From Branchipolynoe longqiensis (Eukaryota; Annelida; Polychaeta; Phyllodocida; Polynoidae): a stretch of 64,000 nucleotides of DNA. The stretch is taken from the NCBI GenBank assembly GCA_030323885.1, contig CM059193.1, positions 56,014,749-56,078,748 on the forward strand. The letters run 5' to 3'. Positions 40,376 to 51,238 of the stretch are shown here, piece by piece; within the stretch, counting starts at the first letter, position 1; each line of letters starts with the position of its first letter. Both the position numbers and the translations under genes were made by a program. The notes beneath the pieces were generated by a model. It did not search any database. It was given only the letters and a program-made list of their open reading frames with translations, and was not told the origin of the DNA.

Positions 40376-41089
40376 TCGGATCTTAACCAATCCGATGCAT
40401 CGACAAGACCTCTCTCACTGTCAGCAGTCGACAGTTACATGGTAAGAACTCTTCTTGACGGGTCTTAACCAACCCGATGCACAAAGAGTAAGACCACTTG
40501 CTGTTGATAGTTATATGGCTAGAACTCCATATGCTGAGTCTTAACCAACCCGATGCACAAAGAGTAAGACCACTTGCTGTTGACAGTTATATGGCTAGAA
40601 CTCCATATGCTGAGTCTTAACCAACCCGGTGCACAAAGAGTAAGACCACTTGCTGTTGACAGTTATATGGCTAGAACTCCATATGCTGAGTCTTAACCAA
40701 CCCGATGCACAAAGAGTAAGACCACTTGCTGTTGACAGTTATATGGCTAGAACTCCATATGCTGAGTCTTAACCAACCCGATTCACTGACGAAGCCCACT
40801 TCCTGTCAACAGCTACATTGCAAGACCTCTTTATGTTCAGTCTTAACCAACCCAACAGACTAAGACCACTCGCTGTCAACAGTTAAGTGGCTAGAACTCT
40901 TCATGGCGGGTCTTAACCAACCAGATTCGCTGATTAAGACCACTGCCTGTCGACAATTATATTGCAACAACTCTCTGTTGGGTCTCAACCAATCTGATCC
41001 ACTGAGCAAGACCACTGGCTGTTGACAGTTATATTGCAATAACTCTTTATGCTGAGTCTTAACCAACACGATGCACTGACTGAGTGCAC
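40376..41089. repeat. 76-bp tandem repeat, about nine copies
   Basis: GTCTTAACCAACCCGATGCA, AGAGTAAGACCACTTGCTGT, TGACAGTTATATGGCTAGAA make the 76-bp unit; central copies (40530-40770) are nearly identical and outer ones diverged. Confidence 0.92.
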
Positions 41090-41224
41090 ACTGTTACATG
41101 TCAGTATGTGTCATGATATCACCTTAGATGTTATTAGGATATAAAACCCCAATAAACAAACAAGCTAACAAACAAACCACTACGGCCCTCGCGAATGCAT
41201 GTATTTGTCCTTCTTGTGTTGGTG
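41090..41224 (+). mobile_element. SINE-A tail fragment
   Basis: GTGCACACTGTTACATGTCA ... ATCACCTTAGATGTTATTAG, then AAAACCCCAATAAACAAAC. Only the last ~80 bp is present. Confidence 0.75.
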
Positions 41225-41662
41225 CACCGTTAACTGGGCAGACTCATGTTAGTCCACCTTTAACGGTACATACTCTCATGTTAGTGTGCCTTTAACGGTA
41301 CAGACTCTCGTGTTAGTGTGCCTTTAACGGTACAGACTCTTGAGTTAGTGTGCCTTTAATGGTACAGACTCTCGTGTTAGTGTGCCTTGAATGGTACATA
41401 CTCTCGTGTTAGTGTGCCTTTAACGGTACAGACTCTTGTGTTAGTGTGCCTTTAACGGTACAGACACTCATGTTAGTGCACCTTTAACTGGGCAGACTCA
41501 TGTTAATGCACCTTTAACTGGACAGACTCTCATGTTAGTGCACCTTTAACTGGGCCGACTCTCATGTTAGTGCACACATCTTTAACTGGGCACAGACTCG
41601 TGTTAGTGTGCCTTTAACTGACAGACTCTCATTTTAGTGCATCTTTAACTGACAGACTCTCA
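41225..41662. repeat. 32-bp minisatellite, about 13 copies
   Basis: GTTAGTGTGCCTTTAACGGT then ACAGACTCTCGT is the unit. A later subtype has GTGCACCTTTAACTGGGC. About 2.5 inverse units also occur in the SINE-B at 30070-30150. Confidence 0.92.
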
Positions 41663-41895
41663 TGACAACCAACCAACCACCAGAAACCACCACCACAACC
41701 ACCAGACACCACCACCACCACCACAACCACCAGACACCACCACTACAACCACCAGACACCACCACCACCACCACCAGACACCACTACCATCACCAGACAC
41801 CACCACAACCACCACAACCACCAGACACCACCACCACGACCACCATACACCACCTCCACCACCACCAAGACCACCACCACCACCACCACAGTGGT
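41663..41895. repeat. CCA trinucleotide array
   Basis: (CCA)n with ACCAGACACCACC units. Long frames on both strands (Thr/His or Gly/Val) are artefacts. Confidence 0.93.
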
Positions 41896-42110
41896 TGGCT
41901 GTGGGCTTTCTTCCATCTTTCATAATTAAACCAGAAAGGCTGGCGTGAATTAGGTGGGTGGGTGGGTGGGTGGGTGTTTATCTCGGCTGTTTGTTGATCA
42001 ATTAGGATAATAGTCGGGCGGGGTATTGTTAAGGCCGAGAATAGGGTGAGGGAGACACCACCAAGGGGCGCCTCACACCGGCACCGACACGCCCCCTGTC
42101 GGCATTCCTA
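41896..42110. other. No gene seen
   Basis: Includes a short GGGT tetranucleotide run (41954-41976). Confidence 0.5.
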
Positions 42111-42615
42111 CCTCCCGCCTCCCATCCCTCCCATCCCTCCCATCCCTCCCATCCCTCCCATCCCTCCCATCCCTCCCATCCCTACTTCCCTCCCTCCCTC
42201 TCTCCCTCCCCCCCCCCTTCCCCCTTCCTCTCTCCCTCTCTCCTTCGCTCGCTCTCTCCCTCTCCCCCTTCCTCCCTAATTCACTCCCTCTTTCCCACTT
42301 TCCCACTTTCCTCCCCTCTCCCTTCCTATTCCTCCTCCGTCTCCTATCTCCATCCTCCTACATCTCTCCCTCCCTCCACCTTGTCCTCACACCCTCCCTC
42401 TTTTACACACCCTCCCCTCCCCCTCCCCGCCCCTCCCCCCTCTCCTTCCCTTCCCCCCCTCCCCTCTCCCCCCTCCCCACTCTCCCTCCCTTTTACCTCT
42501 GCCCCCGTCAGTCCCAACCTCCCCTCCCCCTCCCCCTCTCCCCCCCCTCCCCCCTCCCTCTCCCCCTCCCCCTCCCCTTCAGTCCCAGCCTCCCCCAGCC
42601 CCTCGTCCCGCCGGC
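42111..42615. repeat. Pyrimidine-rich: CATCCCTCCC decamers then CT/C-rich DNA
   Basis: Eight ATCCCTCCC units at 42121-42183, then long C/T-only stretches. Strand asymmetry could favour triplex structure (inference). Confidence 0.88.
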
Positions 42616-42707
42616 TCTGCTCAAACAGAACCCGCCAACTCGGGCTCAATCCCCGTGATCAGGACCGATAAGTAGTGGTTTGTGTTTCGCTGTACACAGC
42701 TCGCCTC

Positions 42708-42772
42708 CTGCCTCCCCGCCCACCACGCCCACTGACGGTGGTGGGCGTGGTGCGCGTGGTGGGCGGGCCGCC
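42708..42772. repeat. GC-rich inverted repeat
   Basis: CCCGCCCACCACGCCCACTG is followed by its inverse as GTGGTGGGCGTGGTG and GTGGTGGGCGGG, giving a strong potential hairpin. Confidence 0.75.
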
Positions 42773-42829
42773 ATGTAAACCGCACGTACCCGCCCCTCAC
42801 TTACCACCCGGTCCCGCTTAAGGGTACCT

Positions 42830-43505
42830 CCATAACGCCAATACCAGCAACACCAGCACTGGTACCAGCAGCACCAGCACCGCTTCCAGCAGCACCAGCA
42901 CTGGTACCAGCACCAGTACCAGCATCACCACTACCTGCAGCACCAGCACCATTACCAGCAGCACCGGTACTGGCAGCACTGCTACCAGCAGCACCTGTAC
43001 CAGCAACACTGGTACCAGCAGCACCATCACTGGTACCAGCAGCACCATCACCGGTACCAGCAGCACCGCTACCAGCAGCACCATCACTGGTACCAGCAGC
43101 ACCATCACCGGTACCAGCAGCACCGCTACCAGCAGCACCATTACCAGCAGCACCATCACTGGTACCACCAGCCCCACTACCAGCAGCACTGCTACCAGCA
43201 GCACCAGCACCACTACCAGCAGCATCGCTACCAGCAGCACCAGCACCGCTACCAGCAGCACCGCTACCAGCAGCACTGTTACCAGCAGCACTGCTACCAG
43301 CAGCACCAGCACTGCTACCAGCACACCAGCACCGGTACCAACAGCACCAGCACTGGTACCATCACACCAGCACACCAGCACCGGTACCAGCACACCAGCA
43401 CCGGTACCAGCAGCATCAGTAATGGCACCACTGGTACCAGCACCACCGCTACCAGCACCACCGCTACCAGCACCACCGCCAATGCCAACGCCAACAACAC
43501 CTCCA
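42830..43505. repeat. CACCAG/TACCAG minisatellite
   Basis: ACCAGCAGCACC, GGTACCAGCAGCACCATCAC and related 12-18-bp units for about 670 bp. Leu/Val-rich minus-strand frames follow from the repeat. Confidence 0.92.
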
Positions 43506-43802
43506 TCTCTTCACTATAACAACACCACTACAACGGCACAACTATAACGACGCCACACACAGTGGCAGCATCAGCACACCCCAACCACCACCCACAACCA
43601 CCACCACCACCACCCGACTCAGACTCAGAAATCGGCAAATGACGATCCACGCGAGAGGTCGCCATGGCAACGTGTCATCAGTGGTGGAGCGGCGTCTGGT
43701 GATGATACGTTGGTACGGCGACGTTTGATACTTTAACCGCGCAAAAGCAGCAATTTTCTCCTCATCTCGTTCTCTTGGGAGGAGGCTGTGGATTGGGGTG
43801 AG
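43506..43802. other. No gene seen
   Basis: ACC-rich short runs at 43583-43613, then unique-looking sequence. Confidence 0.5.
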
Positions 43803-44255
43803 GGCGATTGGTCGGTTGGTTTTACGTCCTGGCAACATCTAAGGTCATATTAGGACGGGGTACCGACTTGTGACAATGTGCACTAATGGCCACTTTATAG
43901 TGCTGCCCCGTCTTGATATGACCTTAGATGTTGCTAGGACATAAAACAACAAACAAACAAATTATAGTGCTGCCCCACTGGGAAATCAGGCTGCTGGAAA
44001 CCATGACCCGATATCGCACTCTGAAGTCACATTGTCCTGACACTTAAATAACCAGTCTTTGCCCTATCCTATTAATGCTGAGCGCCAGGCTAGGAAGCGA
44101 CAAGTATCAATTTTATAAGTTGTTGGTTTGACTTGACTGGGAACTGAACTCCCAATCTCCGACCCGCGGGTGTTGCTAGTACATAAAACAACAACAAACA
44201 GACAAAACCCGCCCGCGAGGCCTGCGCTCTACCGATTCGGCCATCGCGCCCGATT
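43803..44255 (-). mobile_element. SINE-A, reverse, containing two SINE-A tail insertions
   Basis: The host copy runs from tail (TTGGTTTTACGTCCTGGCAA) to head (TCTACCGATTCGGCCATCGC). Insert 1 at 43912-43961 (GTCTTGATATGACCTTAGAT to AAACAAACAAA) is flanked by TTATAGTGCTGCCCC on both sides (43897-43911, 43962-43976), a 15-bp TSD. Insert 2 near 44171-44208 (TGTTGCTAGTACATAAAACA ...) sits between ACCCGCG and ACCCGCC. Confidence 0.9.
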
Positions 44256-44434
44256 TAGGGATGGGTGTGTGGGAGGGGCGTGATCCGGGTGTGAATGTAT
44301 TGACTGAGGGTGCGACTGATACATGGTCATTGTCTCTGAAACATGGCATTTCCCAGTTGATGCCGGGCCAATTTTCCACCTGTGTTTTCAGTTTAACGCG
44401 AAAGGGATTGTTTATGTCAGCAATTATATAACCC
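44256..44434. other. No gene seen
   Basis: Unique-looking sequence. Confidence 0.45.
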
Positions 44435-44537
44435 CCCCACAACCACCATCACCACCACCACCACCACCACCACCACCACCACCACCACCACCACCACCAA
44501 CAACACCATCACCACCACCATCACCACTATCATCACT
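44435..44537. repeat. CAC trinucleotide array
   Basis: (CAC)n at 44446-44531. Confidence 0.93.
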
Positions 44538-44544
44538 GTCGCCG

Positions 44545-44678
44545 CACTGGGTGCGGTGGCCGAATCGGTAGAGCACAGGCTTCCCTTGTGAAAGGTTGGG
44601 AGTTCGGTTCCCGGTCAAGTCAAACCAATGACTTATAAAATTGATACTTGTCACTTCCTAGCCAGGTGCTCGGCACTG
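44545..44678 (+). mobile_element. SINE-A 5' part, cut by the next array
   Basis: Head GGTGCGGTGGCCGAATCGGT, B-box AGTTCGGTTCCCGG, body to AGCCAGGTGCTCGGCAC, where the 35-bp array begins. Confidence 0.88.
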
Positions 44679-44679
44679 T

Positions 44680-46425
44680 GTAAGAGTCTAAATACACTGT
44701 GCAACATTGGGGTGTGAGAGTCTAAAATACACTGCAACATTGATATATGAGAGTCTAAAATACACACTGCAACATTGGGGTAAAATACACTGCAACATTT
44801 GGGATATGATTGAGTCTAAAATACACTGTGCAACATTGGGATATGAGAGTCTAAAATTTCTGTGCAACATTGGAGTGTGAGAGTCTAAGATACAGTGTGG
44901 AACATTGGGGTGTGAGAGTCTAAAATACACTCCAACATTGATATATGAGTCTAAAATACACACTGCAACATTGGGGTGTGAGAGTCTAAAATACACTCCA
45001 ACATGGATATATGAGTCTAAAATACACTGTGCAACATTGGGGTGTGAGAGTCTAAAATACACTGCAACATTGGGGTGTGAGAGTCTAAAATACACTCCAA
45101 CATTGATATATGAGAGTCTAAAATACACTGCAATATTGGGGTGTGAGAGTCTGATACACGGTGCAACATTGGGGTGTGAGAGTCTAAAATACACTCCAAC
45201 ATTGATATATGAGAGTCTAAAATACACACTTCAACATTGGGGTGTGGGAGTCTAAAATACACTGCAACATTGGGGTGTGAGAGTCTAAAATACACTCCAA
45301 CATTGATATATGAGAGTCTAAAATACACACTGCAACATTGGGGTGTGAGAGTCTAAAATACACTCCAACATTGATATATGAGAGTCTAAAATACACTGTG
45401 CAACATTGGGGTGTGAGAGTCTAAAATACACTTCAACATTGATATATGAGAGTCTAAAATACGCAGCAACATTGGGGTGTGGGTTTTTTGTTTGGGTTTT
45501 TTGGGGTGTGGGTTTGTGTTGGGGTGTGGGTTTTGTTTGGGTTTCTGCAATATTGTGGTGTGAGAGTCTAAGATACACTGTGCAACATTGGGGTGTGAGA
45601 GTCTAAAATACACTCCAACATTGATATATGAGAGTCTAAAATACACAGTTAAGATTGGGGTGTGAGAGTCTAAAATACACTGTGCAACATTGGGGTGTGA
45701 GAGTCTAAAATACACTGCAACATTGGGGTGTGAGAGTCTAAAATACACACTGCAATATTGGGGTGTGAGAGTCTAAGATACACTGTGCAACATTGGGGTG
45801 TGAGAGTCTAAAATACACTGTGCAACATTGGGATGTGATAGTCTAAAATACCCTTGCAACATTGGGGTGTGAGAGTCTAAAATACACTGCAACATTGGGA
45901 CATGAGTCTAAGATACACTGTATAACATTGGGGTGTGATAGTATAAAATACACTGTGCAACATTGGGATATGAGAGTCTAAAAGACACTGCAACATTGGG
46001 GTGTGAGAGTCTAAAATACATTTCACAACATTGGGTTGTGAGTCTAAAATACACTGTACAATGTTGGGGTGTAAAAATACACTGTGCAATATTGGGGTGT
46101 GAGTGTCTAAATACACAGCACGACATTGGGGTGTGAGTGTCTAAATACACAGCATGATATTGTGATGCAGGATTCTAAATACACTGCACAATATCGGGTT
46201 GTGAGTGTCTAAATACACTCCACGATATTGTGGTGTAAGAGTCTAAATACACTGCACAATATTATAGTGTAAGAGTCTAAATACACTGCATGATTTTGGG
46301 GTCTGAGTGTCTAAACACAATGCACGATTTTGGGGGTGTGAGTGTCTAAATATACTGCACAATATTATAGTGTAAGAGTCTAAATACACGGAATAATATT
46401 ATACTGTAGGAGTAAATAGACTGCC
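44680..46425. repeat. ~35-bp minisatellite, about 50 copies, alternating subtypes
   Basis: Unit: AACATTGGGGTGTGAGAGTC then TAAAATACACTGTGC. A second subtype has AACATTGATATATGAGAGTC. From about 44900 to 45460 the two alternate, giving a ~70-bp higher-order unit. A TTTGGGTTTTTTGGGGTGTG-rich block interrupts at 45480-45545. Confidence 0.93.
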
Positions 46426-46469
46426 CGACACACCTTTCAGCTTTGGTTGTGTGATAAAGAACTAAATAT

Positions 46470-47795
46470 CGCACTCTTATGATCAACTATCGTGAACATG
46501 TCATCGTTAAATAAATCAATAGTGCTCACAATTTTTAGATCAGCTATCATGAATGTCATCGATCTAGAAATCAATAATGCCCAGCCGCCTTTAAAATAAA
46601 TTGACTAGATATTGCAAATCATGCAGGTGTGCAGTAACATTATTGCGAGTATTCGTCACTCACAGAAGGTGCCCATCATGCATTCTATTTAGTGGCTGAT
46701 ATCAGGAGTCACAATGCGATTGTTACTGCGACACTTGTGATGCTTATGGCAGGCACTCAGCTTTGGCAGTGTAATAAAGAACTAAATATAGCACTCTTTT
46801 ATGATTGTCTATCATGAAAATATCATTAATACAAAAATCAACTGTGCTCACTCTTTTTATGATCAGCTATCATGAATGTCATTGATCCAGAAATCAACAG
46901 TGCTCACTCTTTTTATTATTAGTTATCGTGAATGTTATCGATCCAGAAATTAACAGTGCTCAATCTTTTTATGATCAGCTATCGTGAATGTCAATGATCC
47001 AGAAATCAAAAGTGCTCACTCTTTTTATTATTAGTTATCCTGAATGTCATTGATCCAGAAATCAACAGTGCTCACTCTTTTTATCCCCATCCTGATATGC
47101 CCTTAGATGTTGCTAGGATGTAAAACAACAAACAAAACAAACTCTTTTTATTAATAGTTATCGTGAATGTTATTGATCCAGAAATCAACAGTGCTCACTC
47201 TTTTTATTATTAGTTATCGTGAATGTTATCGATCCAGAAATTAACAGTGCTCAATCTTTTTATGATCAGCTATCGTGAATGTCAATGATCCAGAAATCAA
47301 AAGTGCTCACTCTTTTTATTATTAGTTATCCTGAATGTCATTGATCCAGAAATCAACAGTGCTCACTCTTTTTATCCCCATCCTGATATGCCCTTAGATG
47401 TTGCTAGGATGTAAAACAACAAACAAACAAAACAAACTCTTTTTATTAATAGTTATCGTGAATGTTATTGATCCAGAAATCAACAGTGCTCACTCTTTTT
47501 ATAATTAGTTATCCTGAATGTCATTGATCCAGAAATCAACAGTGCTCACTCTTTTTATCCCCGTCCTGATATGACCTTAGATGTTGCTAGGACGTAAAAC
47601 AACAACAAACAAACAAAACTAACTTTTTATTATTAGTTATCGTGAATGTCAATGATCCAGAAATCAACAGTGCTCACTCTTTTTATGATTAGCTATCGTG
47701 AATGTCATTGATCCAGAAATCAACAGTGCTGAATCTTTTTATGATTAGCTATCTTTACTGTTATTGATCCAGAAATCAATAATGCACAGCCTCTT
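46470..47795. repeat. 56-bp tandem repeat with embedded SINE-A tails
   Basis: Unit: TCACTCTTTTTATTATTAGT, TATCGTGAATGTCATTGATC, CAGAAATCAACAGTGC. Three SINE-A tail pieces (47086-47150, 47377-47440, 47560-47618) enter at the same unit position after CTTTTTAT. A 291-bp block including the first tail is duplicated. Confidence 0.92.
47086..47618 (+). mobile_element. Three SINE-A tail pieces within the 56-bp array
   Basis: Pieces 1 and 2 share CCCCATCCTGATATGCCCTT (a T-to-C type change from the family's GACCTT), so they descend from one insertion. Piece 3 has the consensus GTCCTGATATGACCTTAG, and so either is a separate insertion at the same point or kept the ancestral bases. Confidence 0.8.
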
Positions 47796-47854
47796 TTCAC
47801 CCTCATCACACTCTCAAAGGAGTGTTTAGAATAGTGTAGTGAGATGCACTCATG

Positions 47855-47975
47855 CTCACGCGGTATCCCAGTGGGACAGCACCATAAAGTCGCCATGAGT
47901 GCACACTGTCGCAGGTCGATACCCATCCTGAGATGACCTTAGATGATGCCAAGGCATAAAACCCCAAACAAGTGT
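47855..47975 (+). mobile_element. SINE-A 3' fragment
   Basis: GCGGTATCCCAGTGGGACAG to GGCATAAAACCCCAAACAAG. Confidence 0.82.
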
Positions 47976-48356
47976 AGAAGTCTGCATTGACCTCTTAGGC
48001 AAGGAGCCGCATAGACAGGTAGGCATGGGTAGGGTGGTGACATCAGGGAGCCAAGGTTAGTGTAATGGTTAGTACACTGGCCTGGAATGCAAGAGATGTG
48101 GGTTCGATTCCCACTCACGGCGTAATATTTCCCAGTTTCATCACCCCTACCACACAAGCAATAAACAACAAATATAGTGTCGTGGGGGTGATGAAAATGG
48201 GAAATATTGCGCCTAGAGCAGCACTCAAACCCACATCTCTTTTCATTCTGGGCCAGTGTGCTAACCATTACACCACCTAGGCTCCCTGATGTCACCACAC
48301 TACCCAGGCCTACCTGGCTATGCGGTTCCCTGCCTTTAGGTCAGTGCAGACTAGTA
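47976..48356. mobile_element. Inverted pair of SINE-F units
   Basis: The forward unit (TCTGCATTGACCTCTTAGGC, GTGTAATGGTTAGTACACTG, GTGGGTTCGATTCCCACTCA, to CATCACCCC) is followed 30 bp later by its inverse (GGGGTGATGAAAATGGGAAA to GGTCAGTGCAGACTAG). Arms are about 170 bp. The whole can fold as a long hairpin. Confidence 0.88.
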
Positions 48357-48524
48357 CAATAGCGTTAAACAGGTGAGTCTTGAGAACAGAAATTTGTTAG
48401 GTAAGTGATGTCTTTCGCACCTCCTGGCAACCTATTCCACGAAGTGGGACCGGTCACACAGAAGGCTTAATTGCCACACAGTGTGATTCTAGGCACACAT
48501 TTTATTGCTCTAAACAGCGTGAAT
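48357..48524. other. No gene seen
   Basis: Unique-looking sequence. Confidence 0.45.
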
Positions 48525-48775
48525 ATGATTGGTTTATTGGTAGTTTTACATCCTGGCAACAACTAAGGTCATATCAGGACAAATATCGACTTGTGACTGT
48601 GCACTCACGGCGACTTTATAGTGTTGCCCCACTGGGAAATGAGGCCGCTGGAAACCATGACCCGATATCCCACTCAGTCACATTATCCTGACACTGAACT
48701 AACCAGTGCTTGCCCTATCTTATTAATGCCAAACGTCAAGGCTAGGAAGCGACAGCTATCAATTTATGCAATCAT
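48525..48775 (-). mobile_element. SINE-A, reverse, head missing
   Basis: GTAGTTTTACATCCTGGCAA to GGAAGCGACAGCTATCAATT. The small TTTCACCTGGGGAGGTCAGT repeat follows at 48805-48840. Confidence 0.87.
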
Positions 48776-48889
48776 TGCCGCATGTCTGCCGGTGCATATG
48801 GCATTTCACCTGGGGAGGTCAGTGCACGTCACTACACATACAATAAACAGCCGGTTAGGGTTCGAGTTTGGTCTGTATTACTCCATTTG

Positions 48890-49235
48890 AGGGAGCGGGA
48901 CGTAGCTCAGATGGTAGAGTGTCCACCTGTGAATGTGTCGATCATCCTATCGATCCTGTTCAGTGGACCCATTTGCAGTTTGGGCTATTTTCTGTTCCAA
49001 CCAGTGGTCCCCAACTGGTTCATCAAAGCCTGTTGTATGTGGTGTTCTGTCTGTGGGAAAGTGCATATAAAACACCCCTTGCTGCTTATCGGAAAGAGTA
49101 GTCTATGTGGTGGTGGCAGTGGGTTTCCTCCAAAGAAATATGTCAGAATGACCATATATTTGGCCTTCGATAGCTGATGATACGGAAATCAATCCGCTCT
49201 AAAGGCGTCATTAAATATAACAAGCTTTACTTTTC
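48890..49235 (+). mobile_element. SINE-B, full length
   Basis: Head GAGCGGGACGTAGCTCAGAT then GGTAGAGTGTCC (A-box), GATCCTGTTCAG region, body, and end TCATTAAATATAACAAGCTT. Confidence 0.92.
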
Positions 49236-49347
49236 ACTCCATTTGGCTTCACACACTCGGCACTAATTCAGTAATTGGCAGTTAGTTCTCACTAAGAGGA
49301 TGGAGACCACATAGTCAGAAAGCATCGGATACAAATTTAATTACCTT

Positions 49348-49695
49348 TTTTTTTTGTTGGGTCCATTAGTTGTTTAAGCAGGGGAAATTTCAGTCATAGA
49401 CGACTGGTCTTCCTCATTCCACTGCTGGTCGATAGAAATCCCGAGCCTACACTTTTACCGACCCAAGGGATTTTTAACCTCCCTCACCACATAGACATGG
49501 TATGAGAGCAACCGGCCTTTGATGGCGCTGTAAGTTATACACAGCGGTTGAAATCCAAATTGGCAGAGCTGGGGGCACGGGGAATCGAACCGTCGACCCT
49601 CAGATTAGGAGTCTGACCTAGAAAAAAGTCAGACACTCTAACCACTCCGCCATAGAGAACGCCCAAGACCCTAACCACTCCGCCACAGAGAACAC
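49348..49695 (-). mobile_element. SINE-E copy, reverse, head end duplicated
   Basis: T run tail, GTCCATTAGTTGTTTAAGCA body, head with CTAACCACTCCGCCATAGAG. The terminal CTAACCACTCCGCCACAGAG is repeated at 49671-49690, a ~33-bp duplication of the element start. Confidence 0.87.
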
Positions 49696-49767
49696 CTTAA
49701 TTGTCAGTAGCTACACACACAATCAGCATACATTCATAGATCTGCTCTAATTTATATGGCAAAATAT

Positions 49768-50357
49768 TTTGTTTGTTGGGGTTTTATATCCTGGCAACAT
49801 CTAAGTTCATATCAGGATGGGTACTGACTTGTGACAGTACATGCTCATGACGACTTTATAGTGCTGCCCCACTGGGAGACCAAGTCGGTGTCACCATGAA
49901 CCATCCCCCGCACTTGTGGTGTGTGGGGTGTGGGTTGGGTGGTGGTTGTTGTTGGTGTTGTTTTGGGGTTGGTTTGGGGGGGTGGTGTGTGTGTGGTTGT
50001 GTGGTGGGATACCAGGTCATGGTCCCGGCGGCTTGGTTTCCCAGTGAGACAGCACTATAAAGTCGCCAGGATGCGCACTGTCACAAGTCGGTACCGTCCT
50101 GATATGACCTTAGATGTTGCTAGGACGTAAAACAACAACAAACAAACAAACATCCCCCGCACTCAGTCACATATATATATATATCCTGATTACTGAGATA
50201 ACCAGTCCTTGCCCGATCCTATTAATGCTGAGCGCCAGGCTAGGTAGCGACAAGTATAAATTTTGTGAGTCATTGTTCTGATTTGACCGGGAATTGAACT
50301 CCCAATCCTCCGCAAAGGAAGCCTGCGCTCGACCGATTCGGCCACCACGTTTGGTCG
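49768..50357 (-). mobile_element. SINE-A, reverse, split by a later SINE-A
   Basis: Tail TTTGTTTGTTGGGGTTTTAT at the left; head with TTCGGCCACCACGTTTGGTC at the right. It is interrupted at CATCCCCCGCACT (49904-49916), which recurs at 50151-50163. Confidence 0.88.
49917..50150 (+). mobile_element. Nested 5'-truncated SINE-A with 13-bp TSD
   Basis: A GT-rich 5' segment (49917-50005) leads into GTGGGATACCAGGTCATGGT and the rest of the SINE-A body to AAACAACAACAAACAAACAA. CATCCCCCGCACT flanks both sides. The GT-rich segment may be a transduced or template-switched 5' extension. Confidence 0.88.
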
Positions 50358-50394
50358 TAATATGCGAAAATTTTATTAGCACATATGACAAATT

Positions 50395-50874
50395 CATCAT
50401 CATCATGCTGTCAGTCGCGATGCGACAAAGACTGCTTTCATTACTTGACTGCCGCTCTCCATTTAGCTCTCTGATGTGAGAGTGATGTCCATGAGTCGGT
50501 CTTAATGTCTCTCAGCTTCAGGTTTCTGTACAGTTCATGAAAGCTGCCTGCAAAAGTGTTGAAGTGCTGCTGGCTTTTGCAAGTTACCAGTGGCACTCTC
50601 TTGGGGAGCAAATAGAGGTTTCACACCGGCAAGAACATGTCAAGACAGGCGCAAAGCTATTTGTCCCTGCAGTGGCTGGTCGGGAGATGTTGGGAGTTCA
50701 TTACATGAACTGCCCTTAATGCTGCCACAGTGACATGGTTTTCTGTTTAGGGTTTGCTCCCTTCGCCTTCGGTTCTGTCAAGAACCTGTACCACAAGGCA
50801 GTGGTTTACAACTCTGCAGGTCAGGGGCGTCAAACTTCCTGAGGTATTGCAATACCTGCAGTACCTGCATACCA
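50395..50874 (-). mobile_element. LINE-H 3' end, reverse, with 12-bp TSD
   Basis: ATATGACAAATT at 50383-50394 and 50875-50886 surrounds a piece starting (CAT)n. The minus strand encodes NLYLLPKRVPLVTCKSQQHF ... ELYRNLKLRDIKTDSWTSLS, then HQRAKWRAAVK-stop, the LINE C-terminus. It is 5'-truncated. Confidence 0.88.
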
Positions 50875-50886
50875 ATATGACAAATT

Positions 50887-51238
50887 AGATGTACAACAAA
50901 GAATCTAGCAACACCTGTCCCGTTGTGCTGCTGCCCATTTAATGCCACACTTCTCTTTGCTATCAACATGGTGGACAGCGTAAGGCTGAGCATACACTGA
51001 GCGACACTACCCGTTCATTTAACCAAAAAATTATTTTAAAAAGTTGGTGATGGTGTATTTATGCTGATGATAGTGGTTAAATCTAATGACTTGTTTTCAC
51101 CAGTAGACAGTAACAGTCCCGTACTTCCCCTTGTTTTGTTAATTTCAGTTGTTGTGTAGCTATCTATTGCGTGCATTCTTTCTCTGTTTGTAAGCATTCT
51201 TCCACATCTCCCTACCCTCTGTGATTCTGTTAGTTCTA
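50887..51238. other. No gene seen
   Basis: Unique-looking sequence. Confidence 0.45.

Noticed and set aside
40376..41089. Possible CRISPR or tRNA array
   Set aside because: Direct 76-bp satellite without unique spacers or tRNA boxes.
42818..43506. 191-codon Leu/Val-rich frame
   Set aside because: Repeat-driven (CACCAG units), no start context or domain.
44688..45748. Frames with YFRLSHPNV repeats
   Set aside because: Translation of the 35-bp minisatellite.
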